NCBI RefSeq assembly: GCF_047663525.1
Contig: NC_092589.1
Span: 60,135,501 to 60,199,500 of the forward strand
DNA: 64,000 bases
Origin: Anas platyrhynchos
Taxonomy: Eukaryota > Chordata > Aves > Anseriformes > Anatidae
Direction: 5' to 3'
The position numbers were made by a program, and so were the translations under genes. The notes below the pieces were generated by a model that searched no databases, was not told the origin of the DNA, and was given only the letters and a program-made list of their open reading frames with translations. The number at the start of each line of letters is the position of its first letter. Positions within the stretch are counted from its first letter, which is position 1. This document shows positions 1 through 11,955 of the stretch, one piece after another.

Positions 1-2298
1 ACACCCACAAATCCTACAACAGTTGTTTGAAGAAGAACGAAAATAGCTCATGTCATTTTACGTTAATTAATAGAATAAAACACCTTTTTTATTACAAAAA
101 AAAAAAAGATTCCATGAATAGCTGACAGTAGTTACTAAAATGGTTGATAAAAGTGATTATATAGACTTTTGTGAGGTATTTGATTCAATATTATACAACG
201 TTCTGATAGAAAAAATATAGCAATTCTCACTGCCAGAAACAGCACACACATTAAACTGAGAACTGACACCCTGGCAAAATTAATAGATTGGCAATAAGAA
301 ATCTTTAGCACATGACTTATCTAGTGATTTTCTGCAGAGATCAGTGCCAGATTTTATTTAATTCAACAGTTTCATCTGTGGCCAGGAAGAAAATATTAAG
401 TCATTGCTGATAAAAAAAAAAAAAGAGAAAGATTGGTAAACTGGTAAAAATGGAGCAGACGGAAGAGTCTGTAAAACAGACAGTGTAAGATAGTTGGGTT
501 AGCAAACTAGATGCACTGAAACAAATGCATTTTAATACAGACAAATATAAAAGGGGTTTTATATCCTGAAAACAACAAAGAGGGTAGGGGGGCGCAATGG
601 GCAAATATCTCAATATGTGTTCACTGTTTGTTGCAGGGGTAAAAAGAAATTATGCAGTTCTTGTATGTATAAGTAAGCTAGGAAAAGAGGTGTTTTTGCC
701 CCTGTATTTCTCATTGCTTAGCCTTTTTTTTTCCATTTTAATAACTTTTTACTGGTACTTCCCACTTTTCACTGAGATCGGAATTTTATCTTTATTAGGA
801 ACATTTTCCACTGCAAAAAGGGTGTTTATTCATTGATTATGGCAATAAATCACTGCAGAAAATAGATAACAGCTAGCTAGAGAGAAGATGAACTTCTCAC
901 TTCACTTCCTTGTTCATGCCACAATGGTTTATTCTCATCTCCCTTGATAACTTTGAAAACCTCAGAGTAAACAAATTGGTCATCTATTTCCCCCTCAGTT
1001 TATAACATTAATCATTGTATAAGCTGGATACAAATTCCCTGGTACATCTTGATCTTTATGATTCAAAGAAGCTAAACATGATGATCTGCAGCCAACTGAG
1101 TGAGGCGTGCAGAGAATTGTGGCCCAGTACTTTTTCATGTAGTTTGACAACATTTCAGATCTTTTGCTCAGTTAACAGGAGAAATTGATGATGGAGCCAG
1201 GTAGTCCTTTGATGCAATTCCACCTACTGCAAAGGAAAATCTTCTTTTCCTGAATGCATTATTAATGCAAGCACGGCATATATTGTCCTTGGTAACAATG
1301 CCAAGTATCTTGCAGTTAACACTTACTCCAAACAGCCCTTCTCTGATATTACTGCACTCTGATTTTCTACACTGGGATCACAACACACCTGAGCTGGAAA
1401 TTATTTAGGAATTCAAATACACTTCTGTAACACTGGTAAGCTAACTGTGTAAATGGTAAACAGAGCAGGCTTATGATTTAGCTGATTGCTTAGTGTAGAG
1501 ACACGTATCTTGTTCTACATGTTCATTTTGGGCAAGTTTCATCTTGGTTCCTCTATATCCCATGGAGTACCTGAAAGAAAACAAGATAAAGTTAGTTCAG
1601 AAAAATTCTAGAATCTCTAAAGTTGGGACTCGTCTGATCCCAAAATTACATTGTTGGTGGGGAGCGAGTACATCATCAATACAGATAGAAATATTAAGTA
1701 TAATAATTTAAGTATTGGATCTGTCACCTCAGGATCATATTATAATCATTAATGAGTATAATCTCATAACTATTGAGGTGAGTTAGGTGAGTGTTAGTTC
1801 TTCTTTCTTAGTTTCTTGCAGAACAAACAGATACATGGAAGATGTGAGAGGTTACTTCCCCCAGCTATGTGAGGCATTTAAATGCCTAACAGCTGGCATC
1901 AGGAGGCATAAATTGCCATACATTATAATGATTTCTGTGGTTTGCCCATCATCAAAATCTGAGTAGTCAGTAAGCTACAAAGTAAAAGGTAATCTGTGCA
2001 TTGCCCTGATTTTCTAACTTTCTTCAAGACGAAACATCACCTTAGAAATGGTGTGTGGGATACATCTCATCAAATGTGTCACCTTTACAGTGTAAACATC
2101 TACATCTGAACTAGTCATCAGAATGCTACTTATAGTCAAGGGAGAGAAGGACAAGCAAGCTGAATTCCACCCTGGGTGTCTGCACCACAAAAGCAGAATG
2201 CCAGAGTGCGGCTTACACCAGCTGTGGTCATCCACTTACCCTTGCCTCTCATATTTGCTATCCTGAGATTCACCGGAAAAAATTACAAAGAGTATCCA

Positions 2299-2308
2299 GG
2301 GGATTTCC
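2299..2308 (+). promoter_or_regulatory. kappaB-like motif downstream of TNFAIP3
   Basis: GGGGATTTCC, the same core as the proximal promoter site read on the other strand. About 16 GGRRNNYYCC matches are expected by chance in a window this size, so the match alone is weak evidence. Confidence 0.25.
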
Positions 2309-5300
2309 ACGCAGTCCCTGATGCTATCTTTAGAGTGCTCTAATGCAGTTTCAGAATAAAGAACTTGTTTGTACTTTTTCTTGTGTCTACTTGTCTCTGC
2401 TTCACCCAGCTCAAAGCAAGAGAGTTTATAGATTAAACACTTACTGGTTCCACAAAGTTATCAGCTCCTGTTTTTGCTGTCCTCTCTGATGTCCTGCAAT
2501 TATTTCCAAGTTATTATAGGCTTTGATGGATTAATTTTATATACAGATGATATTTTCCTCATTGTGGTGTTAAAACAGACTTATTTGACCTTTTATAAAT
2601 TAGCATGTATTTTCAAATAGCTTGTTTCTTTTAAACTCTGCAAAAAATAAGTCATGATCAATATGATTTAGTTACACCTCCCCTAGCACTGAAATACTTA
2701 GTTGAAATACCCTGAAACACAACATGAAGAGCAGGCCAATAAAAAGAGGTTGGGAACAATTACTCTGCTGACAGCTATGCAACAGATGTTACTATTACAG
2801 GCTGAAACTTCAATGTAGAGAATAAAAGAAAAAAAAAAAAAGAAAAAAGAAAAAAGAAAAAAGAGAGAGAGATGAAACCTACCTATATTTTCTTTATTTG
2901 GTGGGGCTTGATGAGAGCTTAATTCAAAATTTTTTCCAAATAGGAGGCGTTGATAACTCAAAAAATTTAAACACTGTGAAATATAGAAGGTAAGCCCTTT
3001 GCAGAACTTGGCCAGACTTCTGCATTTCTACAGATGTAGCCATCTGCAAGATGAAGAAGACAAGCACAAAGAGGAGCATTAGGGGCTGGACGTTTTCAAC
3101 AAGCTGCACTTGGGATCCTCAACTTTGCCAAAGACCACGGAGCAGAGGAATGTGTTCCCCCCAGAAACTGACCCAGGAGCACCCTGCTCCACTCTGAGGG
3201 TGGGGGAACAGCGAGACAGAAGCCATCAGAGGACAGAGGGAAACCACAGGTACCTTGGGGAGTTGAAGCTGGAAACACTGTGCCACCTACAGCACGTGTA
3301 GACACTTCTATAAATGCATGCATAGCTGTGCAGTGGAAAGTATCATGAAGCTCTGCACAATAAAGATCAGCTTGTTCTTGGTCACAGCTGCTGGTGGGTT
3401 ACTATTCTGGGAGAGGAAAGCCAGCTTGGATGAAAGAACGTGTGACAGTGAGGTAACTCAACGTGCGGGGTGGTGCGGCTGTTGTAGCCGAATTATAATG
3501 TGCAGACACATGGAAAACTAAAGCCCCGAGGAGAACTGAATGCACAGTGTAGCCCGGTGTGGATGTCTGATTTAGCGCCCATGCAGGGAAGAGGAGCAAA
3601 GCTCAAAGTCTGAAGTAATGGCAAACCGAACTGAAAGTTGGTTAATTCAATAGCGAAACTCCAATAATCCGAAATTCTGCCTTAATTGGTCTTCCCTGCT
3701 GAGTGCCTAAAAGAAAGAGTGAGAGGAGGAAAATTCTGGTGATGAATACATTAAGTTTGACATTCACGTAGACTGGGGTACGGCTGAGCCTGATGGGCCT
3801 GAGCAACCTGCCTGCTCTGAGTAATGCATTTTGAACTTACACGGTGCTCACTACTGCTATGACTCAAATGCACAGGAGTGCTGGCAAGCACCGGAGGCTT
3901 TCCTGCCTCCAAGGACCCAGCCCAGCACCAGCCTTAGCAGAGAGCAGCTCTGCCAGGGGTCACCATTCATTGCTCTATCACCACCACCCAAACTTCCCTT
4001 TTTTAAAAAAAGTCTCTGGAAACGATGACTTTTTTTCTTTTAGGCAAATGTAGGCTGGTCTAGACATGCACGTGATCATGAAAAAGCCATGTAACAACAT
4101 CTCTTTCTGCTAGGCTGTGCATTAATAATACATAAAAAAAAAAAAAAAATGTGATCTCCACCCTCAAGGAGAAATTAGTTTTGTCCTCATTGCAGGTAGT
4201 ACGTTGCAGGCTGAATAAGCTGTAACCTATCACACTGAAATATCAGTCTGACTACTTCCCTTGCTCTTTAAGTGGCTGTGCATTAAGGATCACAGAAAAG
4301 GCTGAGATGCTTTATTCCCATTAAACTGCAACAAGTAACCAGTGCAAGATGTGCCAATATTTAAAAGAGGATTTAACAATAAGGTGTGCTTAGATCGGCA
4401 TATCTTTGTGGCACGTGGGTTGCAACAGCAGCAATTTAATATATATTTATTTATTTATTACTCCAGAACATGTAAAAGGAAGTAAGAGACTATTTTTATA
4501 AATAGCCTGGCTAAATTCCCATCCTACTAATCCTACAGAATATCTGGAGTAGAGTTGGAGTAAAGTCAGTCCAATTCTCAAAGGTTTACACCAGTATAAA
4601 CGTTATCAGAGGTGGAAGTAAAATGTTTTCCAGGCATCACTTCAGTGCTCTTCACACTCTTCTGTTATGAATGTCAGACGAGAGGAAATGAAATGACTCC
4701 TGCAGTCATTACCTTTAGCAAGTGGGAATTCTGACTGTGTGATCTCAGGCTACATAACACTTAATGTCATGGACAAATTTGGTCCCACAGTAATCAGCAG
4801 TGCACCTCAGGGTGATAGAAACATTTGTTTAAAAGTGCAAAACACTGCATAGCTGCCTTTCTTGGAGCACATCCCCAGCTCACTAGCTTTGCTCTACATT
4901 GTAAATGAGAAGGGAATTTTGACCCCTTCTTGTGACATTGTGGCTTATTAATGTTTTTAAAAAGCCACAGTGGCTTTTTAATTTTTTAAAAAAATTTAGT
5001 AGCCACTGTTTTGGGAATTGGACTAACTCACAACGTGTGCTCAATATTAGATCATATGAATCCCTTGAAATGAAGCCATAATGACAGAACAAAACCTAAG
5101 CCCCCTTCCTCCCCCCCCATGGTAATTCACCAGGGGAAATCTGACTTCCTGCCCAACACGTATGTGTACTAGGGCTTAACCAAAAAAAAAAAAGGGGGGG
5201 AGGGGGTGTTGGGGGGAGAAGAAAAAAAACCCGAATCAATAACAAAAAGAATCATTGCTGTCAGAGGTCAGGGGGTGGTGGGAGGGGGGAGAGATTACAT

Positions 5301-5489
5301 ACATGGTATTTGGTTTAGTGAGGCTGAGGCTGGAGGAGGGGGTAGTCTGGATAACATGCCGTAGGCTGTCTTTCAATATTAGACACAGGGAGTTTTTGAA
5401 AATTAACATTAGTACAAAAAGAAGTCATCATAAAACTCCCAGGCAAAATTACCTGCTCTTATTTCAGGTTTCTGTTTGACAAACATTAA

Positions 5490-5493
<4 letters not shown>

Positions 5494-5527
<34 letters not shown>

Positions 5528-5554
5528 TATATATAAAGGATTTTTTTTTTTTTT
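5494..5554. repeat. T28 - AT repeat - T14 tract
   Basis: Twenty-eight Ts (5,494-5,521), a short ATATATAT stretch, then fourteen Ts (5,541-5,554). On the minus strand this is a two-part poly-A at the end of the GC-rich patch that follows. Confidence 0.9.
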
Positions 5555-5559
5555 AGTGA

Positions 5560-5980
5560 TCATTTATCTCGACAACTCGAGATGCCACCACACCGGGTTC
5601 ACCAGGTTGCCTGCAGAGCGCTCAGTGGGACAGGGCTGTGTCAGCCCTTTGCCAGGGGTCCTGTGCTGCTGGCAGGCCGAGGAGGATGGTGATGGAGGGC
5701 TGACACAGCTCCTGGTGGCAGTCAGTGGCCATAGGGCCACCTGAGGAGGACTGCCTGGCCCAGATCGGCTCAGCTTAGCCTGTTTTGACTCAGCTTGGCC
5801 TGGTGTGGCTTGACCTGGCTGGGTTCGGCCTCTCCACTCATGCAGGAGCAAGGCAGGCCTGTGAGGTACTAGAGTGTTTCTCTCAACATAACAGCCAGAT
5901 GAATAACCCCTGTGAGAGCACTCTTCTCCAAAATATCCATGGGTGGCCAAGGAAAGGAGAGTTAACGAAGTAGCATCTCA
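5560..5980 (-). other. GC-rich patch ending in poly-A, possible retrosequence
   Basis: A GC-rich segment in AT-rich surroundings. On the minus strand it ends in A14 and A28 tracts, as an inserted retrotranscript would. It contains a degenerate repeat of a GCTTGGCCTG-like unit at about 5,765-5,830 and an open frame of 128 codons (5,950-5,564) without recognisable similarity. No parent gene is recognised. Confidence 0.25.
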
Positions 5981-8900
5981 GTTAAGACACTTCCAAGCAT
6001 TTTGTCTTTCCTCATGTGCAGCTAGCACCGCCCTTCTGAAGCAGGGAAGGGCTCGTGCCACCAGTATTTGTCACCGGTGTGGTAGAAAGCATTAGTGCAG
6101 GGCTTACTGAACAAACTTAGGTTAGCTTGTTAAATATGGGCGGCTGAGAAACTGAGCACCTGGATGTAAAGACACCTGTACCACTAACTGCTCATTTTAA
6201 GGGGCCTCACCGTTTTGATATAAACTGAAATGGTAACTGCTCAGTGTTGTGGTTTTCTATTTTGGTGCTGTACATGTTACGCTGTTGTGTCCTGCTCAGG
6301 TATGCTGGATAAGATTATGCAATTGCTGCTCCCACATAGCTCTCACCTAGACAAAACTTGCACCGTGCTAAACTATGTGTTTTACGAAAACTGAATGCAT
6401 TTTTACTTTTTTTCAATAAAGTAGACTACTTCCGTTACATAGAAACATAAAAGCCCCTGCTGTGCCTGTTTGGAAGAGGCGCTTTGAGGCAAACATCCCA
6501 ATCCCAGGTGAGAAGGACAATTTAGTGTATCCAGAGAGCTTGTATCTCACTCTGGGGTCTTTTTGCTGTGTGTATCCTAATCACTGAACTGCCTTCTCTC
6601 TTATTCCTGTCACTGTCAGCGTAAAGGCCATAGTTCCCAGTTATGGGTGATTTAACTGACTTTCAGTGCAATAAAAGTTGCCAAACTACAGCTCCAGATA
6701 AAGTCGCTTATATTTAGCTGACGAGCCATGCAGCTGCATTTGCATCAATAACATAGGGTAAATTCTAATTAACCAGGTGATGCATAAGACCTGGAAATTG
6801 TTGCAAATGATTAATTTTAGGTACCAAGACATATCAGTTTCACAGTGATCCAAAATCTAAAACCTTTGGAAACTACTACTACAGGAAACATATGCAGATG
6901 TGTATCCATTTCTGCTGAGCACCTGCCATTTCTTGCTCCCAGCAGAAATGACAGCAATTCCCAAAAATCAAAGAGTCTCCTTTAAGCAAAGCATTTCCAA
7001 TTTACAGTCAAAGCATCTGAACAAAACCAAATCTTAGCGACACTGACCCAAGCTATGGGTGCTGTGCCATGGCAGCCTCAGATCACTTCAACCCACTGGT
7101 CCGTGCCCCTGTGAGCCAGCATGATGCCTATGCCAGGGGCCTTCCCAAAGCAGTTTGGATATAGCCACCCTCCCTCCACCGGTAGGAGACTTCAGTGTCA
7201 GCTTTGTGGCCTGAAAAGGGCCTCAGCTGGCCTCTCACTCTTCAGGTCCCCAGGCTGATGGCTATGTCACCGCTACACTATTTCTGCTCCAAAGGGTGTA
7301 GGACTAGGCCCAGGTTTTGTGAAAAAAAAAAAAAAAGTGTTGTTTCTTTTTTTAATTGTTTTGTTTTGTTTTGTGTTTTCCTCTTTGAAGTAACTTCAGA
7401 CACTTCCAAGGAACGGGGTGGTATAGATTAGGACGGTCTGCAGCATGTGCAGGAACACCAGGATGAGACAGCTGGCAAAAGAGTAACCACTTGTGACTCC
7501 ATCAGGCACATAAAAAGCAGATATGAGGCCACTCCTACATTTACAGTAACTCAATTAATGTTTTTCATTTCCATTTATTACATTCCTAATTGCTCCACGC
7601 CGCCTGTGGGTCAGCTGGCAGCTGTACACTAAGCTGTACACGAACTTGCATGGCAAGCAACTCCTGACAGGCTAATCGAATAACACGTCCTGACTTCAAT
7701 AACCAGAACTGTTCTCTTCTGCTCTGCAGCCTGGACTGGACTCTGTACAGGATGGAGATGAATCCAACCAAGAGCAGGAGGAAAGGATGGGTGCTTGGCT
7801 CGCAGGCTGTCAATATGATGTCTTAAGCTTCTGTGTGAAGGTGGAGCATCACAGCTGGCACCGAGAGTGAAGCAACAGGACCTCTCTGTTGTTGCTTTAC
7901 CTGAAAAGCCCACCATGCTAGGTCCTGCCTGGGGCTCCTGGAACACACCAAGTTAGAGATCTAAGAGTGTAAATGTTTCCTCTAACTGACGACATGTTAT
8001 TTAGTGCTCCCATCCCTGCCCATATGGATAGTACTTTATGGCAAAACAAAGACTTGCCCAGCAGAGCACTGAAGCGTCAGAAGATAAATGTATAAAAATT
8101 TAGTAACTGCTTTCTCCCATGTCATGTTACGTATTAATACAGATGTTATATCTCTAAGAAGTCTAGAAACATAGGTAATATTCAGATCCCAGTCAGGAAG
8201 AATTACTGAAAACATCTAAAAGTATCCTTTCCATAAACAAAATGAATATGTAAGCACATCTGGCACAGCAATCCTTTACTGCACCATGTTATAAAGTACT
8301 CCAGAGCAATGAAAGTAGTTAAGCCAATTGTTTTATATTAGTTTTAGCTTTATGCTCAGAAAACCATCTATGAAAGATTTGCATCTCAGCAAAGAGACTT
8401 CTATAAGTGGTCACAAAAAAGGGAGAATCCAAATAAAAGTTCTCTCTTGCAGAACAGGAAGGAAAAAAATACTTGAACTTGAGGAGGTGTCTGGCTGGGC
8501 AGACAGCAGAAAGCATCAGAGGACCAAAATCCCCTAAGGCCATTAGGGAAATACCAGAGTATTAAAAAAAAAAAAAGAAGGCACCATTAGCTTTAATGTT
8601 CCCACACAAGTCAGTCACAAGAGACAGGCTGGGTGCTCATTTACATACAAGCTTCAGAATGAGACAAGCCTCATGTGACTTCAAAGTTATGAGTAATGGG
8701 CCCAGAAAGCAGCAGAAAAAAACAGTGGGATTAGGGACATTTCAGCTGAAACCCTTCCCCCGTGTAGAAGTGGCAGCAAGTGGAGCTAACCTACCTCCCC
8801 CTCCCCACTGCTGCCTCCCCTGAGGGTGTTGCGATGGAGGCCTTGCCTCTCCAGGTAGCAGGGGCTGTCAGCTGCCCTCATCTTGGTGAGCCTCGTTGCA

Positions 8901-10205
8901 GGCATCCCTGCCAGGATTTGCTTGCTCTTTCAGCACCAAGGTTTCTGCCTGGTGTGGGAGTTCGGTGAATTGGGCAGACATGAGTTGTTAAGAAAGGGGA
9001 AGGAAGGAATGGATAAACAGAGTCACAATCTGAAAAACAGGAATACGCTCTGAAGATTGGGTTGGTAAGTCCAACACGCTCTGCTCTGGGGAAGCATTCT
9101 ACTTCTAGCTTGTCTGGTCTGAAAGGATGGGATGCTCTAGTTCAGAGGGAGGGGGGAAAACTGCAAAACAGCAGTGTGTATGAAGGTGGACAGGAACCCA
9201 GGAACATGGGCTAAAGAGCTGCAGGAATTACAAGCACTGGCTGACCCATCACAAAAGCACTCAGGAATGTAACATCTGTGTGGTTTCAACTGGGAAGGCA
9301 CTGAAGCTTGTGCAAAGTGTGCTCCTGAACAAACAAAGTGTGACAGGGTTAACCAGAACAGAGAGCAACTGACCAGGAGGGGGGGAAGCAGCCAGGGTCA
9401 CCTCTTAGGAAAGGGGCTCCTGTCCTGACCCCACCAGGAGGCTTTCAGGCACATCTCATTTTTCTTTCAGGCCATGGGCAACATGTAGAAGTCACGGTGG
9501 TGTAACAGCATTGCCTGTCCAGAGAGAGGTCTGAAAAATCCTCATGCCATGCTGAGGGAGAGTTACAACCCAGAAAGCCCCTGGCAGGGTGGCTGGGTTC
9601 AGACAAGTTGGTGACAAGAAAACCCCACTTTCAAGTACCATTCAGCCAAGCAGTTAGCTTTTCAGGAGCGATTGAGCAAGCCAGATGCCAAGACCAGAAG
9701 GCAAAGGGCTTCCCTGCTGCTCATGGTGAGAGAAGGGGCCAGGACTGGCCTGGGCCTCTGCCCCTGCATGCGTGGGGGTCACTCGTGGCCATCACTACCA
9801 CCCAAGGTGACACGCAGTCAATGTCAGCTGGGAACCCATGGCATAACTGGTGGATGAATGAAGAAAGGAAGTCAAGTCAGTCTGGCTTAGCATCCCTCAC
9901 AGCCTGCTCCGGCCCCATCCTTACCCTGCCACACTCCGCTCTGGGTACAGGAGACTGAGCACCCACCCCCAGAAGCCAAGTCCTGATGCACACTGACTGC
10001 ACGGGTGTCCCACAATTTACCAACAGCTCTTCCTGAGAGGACACTGAAGCTAGGAGACAGTACGTGGAGACACACAGCAAGTCATCACCTCAAAGTGCTT
10101 GGCTACACAACCTGAACCAGGGTGCATCAGTGATGTGATGAATGGTGGTCCTGGACAGAAATCCTTCGGTCAGTGGGTGGTCCATGCTCGACTGTGGTCC
10201 TTGTC

Positions 10206-10246
10206 ATCAATACAACATACTGAACTCAATCCTTCAATAATTTATT
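10206..10246 (-). terminator. TNFAIP3 polyadenylation signal and GU-rich element
   Basis: AATAAA on the gene strand at 10,246-10,241 is followed about 25-40 nt on by a GT-rich stretch (TATGTTGTATTG, about 10,217-10,206). Cleavage is expected near 10,225. An ATTAAA at 10,381-10,376 is a possible earlier site. Confidence 0.7.
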
Positions 10247-11673
10247 TCTTTATATCAGAGAATGTTTTTCAATCATAGATTTAAGTTTGCAAAGTTCAAC
10301 ACAGGAGTAAATATATGTAAAAAAAATCCTAGATGTGCAAATTTCAAGTTGCATTGTTTGAAATAATATAAATATTTTAATAAAACTTATGTTCACATTA
10401 ATGTTCACAAAATATATAAAATTTAACAGAAATAAGAGTTATTTTAACTTTCTTTTTTAGAAACCTGTTTTTTTTAATAACTAGAAAAGATTCTAAACTT
10501 GAGAAGCAAATTAGAAGAGGTTATCACCTCCAACACAGTAGCAGCAAAACAGATGCTGAAAACTTAACAAGTATTAAAGGAGAGGAGAGAAGCAGGTATC
10601 AGGCACAACAGTATAGACGAGTTTGCTAAGGCACTGCAGAATGAGAAGTGAATGCATGAACTCCAGGAGTGAGATCTTGCTCCTGAAGTACCTTATTGCC
10701 AAGCTCCAAGCTGTAAGCATGATAACAGAATCACATTAAGGATTACAGAAGTGAGAGATTGGGAGTGAGGGGTATGAACAGCAGCATATGTATTTCTGAC
10801 AATTATCATGGAAGAGAAGAAAGTTACTTTGGCTTCAGAACTGAAGCCTAAGATGTAGGGAAGGCTTCAGGGGTTTTTCAATATGTTGAAGGCAATGAGA
10901 GCGGAATTGCAGGGTTCGGTTTTCTCATCACATACATAGTTATAAAAGGTGCTTCTGTCATCATGTTATCTTTCCAGCTATCTTCAGCTTTGGGAAAGGA
11001 TCTAAATAGTGGTTAAGTGTATTGAAGGAGCAGACCACTACTGGTCTTGTTCAACAGTGCAGCTTAGTTTGCCAAGGGCTCTGCAAACCCAGAACCACTC
11101 ACTGTTACTGCCCTAAGCGCCTGCAGGAGCTCTAACCTTGTTGAGCTCTGCAAGAACACAAACAAGGAAACCAAAGCAAGTTTCTTCAGAGACCCTCTGT
11201 TTCAACTGCAAGATGCATCAGCCTGTCCTGGAAGACCTCGCTCAGGAGACTTGCCTCTGACCAATATACATCAACGCAGAGTTCCCACACCTCCAACAGT
11301 AGCTGTGGCTCCTTGTCTGGGAGCAGGGGAGGTATTGTGAAAGAGGCAGAAGCAGGAAGCTCTTTGGATTCAAATGCTTCAAACTTCCCATTGGGAAGTC
11401 CGAGAATTAAATACAGCACGATAGGAGCTTATTCGTGAAAGACAGCTCTGTGCAGAAAGCAACCAGCCCTTCTCAGCAGTCCTTGTATGCAGTGTTTAGA
11501 GGAATTAAATACTTATTCCCAAGAATAGGAATAAACAGGAACAAGAGCAGACAGCTTATATTCCCCCCCCACAACCTCCCACTCCCGGGACTGGTAAGTG
11601 TTTTGGATATAGCACCATTTCAGTTAGGGAAGTAGCTGGCACCTCGTTCTTCTTCACCAACTCTTCCTTCCTG
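10220..11673 (-). other. TNFAIP3: TNFAIP3 3' UTR
   Basis: About 1.45 kb from the stop codon to the first convincing poly(A) site; human A20 also has a long AU-rich 3' UTR. The distal 250 bases (10,240-10,480) are strongly AT-rich, with ATTTA pentamers on the gene strand near 10,308 and 10,368, consistent with a short-lived inducible mRNA. The 77-codon open frame at 11,419-11,186 has no recognisable similarity and is taken as chance. Confidence 0.75.
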
Positions 11674-11955
11674 CTAGCCATAGATCTGTTTGAACTGGTA
11701 GCACTCGTTGCAGTAACCATTGCACTTGGTATTGCCATAGTGGTCACAAGCAGGGGCTCGGCAGCGCTGCTTCGGGGTCTCGTCTGCAGCTGGCTCCCTG
11801 GGACTCCCCAGCTGCGTGATCTGGCTGCGGCGCTGGCACTCCTGGCACAGATCCTCACTCCTGCAGGCCAGGTTGTTCCGACACGAAGCCACTGCACACT
11901 GTCTCTTCTGGCTAGTCATTGCTGCTCGCTGCAGATCTCTGCGCTGTCCTGTTCT
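11674..11955 (-). CDS. TNFAIP3: TNFAIP3 exon 9: zinc fingers 6-7 and C-terminus, residues 715-807
   Basis: The acceptor GTTTCTAG precedes 11,955 and the stop TAG is at 11,676-11,674. ZnF6 uses C734/739/751/754 and ZnF7 uses C779/784/796/799. ZnF7 is the linear-ubiquitin-binding finger that lets A20 suppress NF-kappaB independently of its protease. The last 30 residues ([12 protein letters not shown] through FKQIYG) are nearly identical to human. Confidence 0.98.
   Translation of the reverse strand, partial: RTGQRRDLQRAAMTSQKRQCAVASCRNNLACRSEDLCQECQRRSQITQLGSPREPAADETPKQRCRAPACDHYGNTKCNGYCNECYQFKQIYG

Larger units (their letters stand above)
1..10205. other. Downstream intergenic region, no gene found
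   Basis: AT-rich, CpG-poor DNA between TNFAIP3 and the left edge. Open frames of 60-130 codons occur on both strands, but none has a family resemblance, codon bias or plausible splice structure. In mammals this side faces PERP, which is not present here. It contains homopolymers, a GC-rich patch at 5,560-5,980, a kappaB match at 2,299-2,308, and a stretch at about 4,550-4,640 that looks like an eroded ancient repeat. Confidence 0.7.

Noticed and set aside
4550..4640. Possible ancient repeat around TTTACACCAGTATAAACG
   Set aside because: Too short and diverged to assign to a family; mentioned only within the intergenic entry.
11186..11419. 77-codon open frame in the TNFAIP3 3' UTR
   Set aside because: No similarity to A20 or another family; lies after the conserved stop codon.
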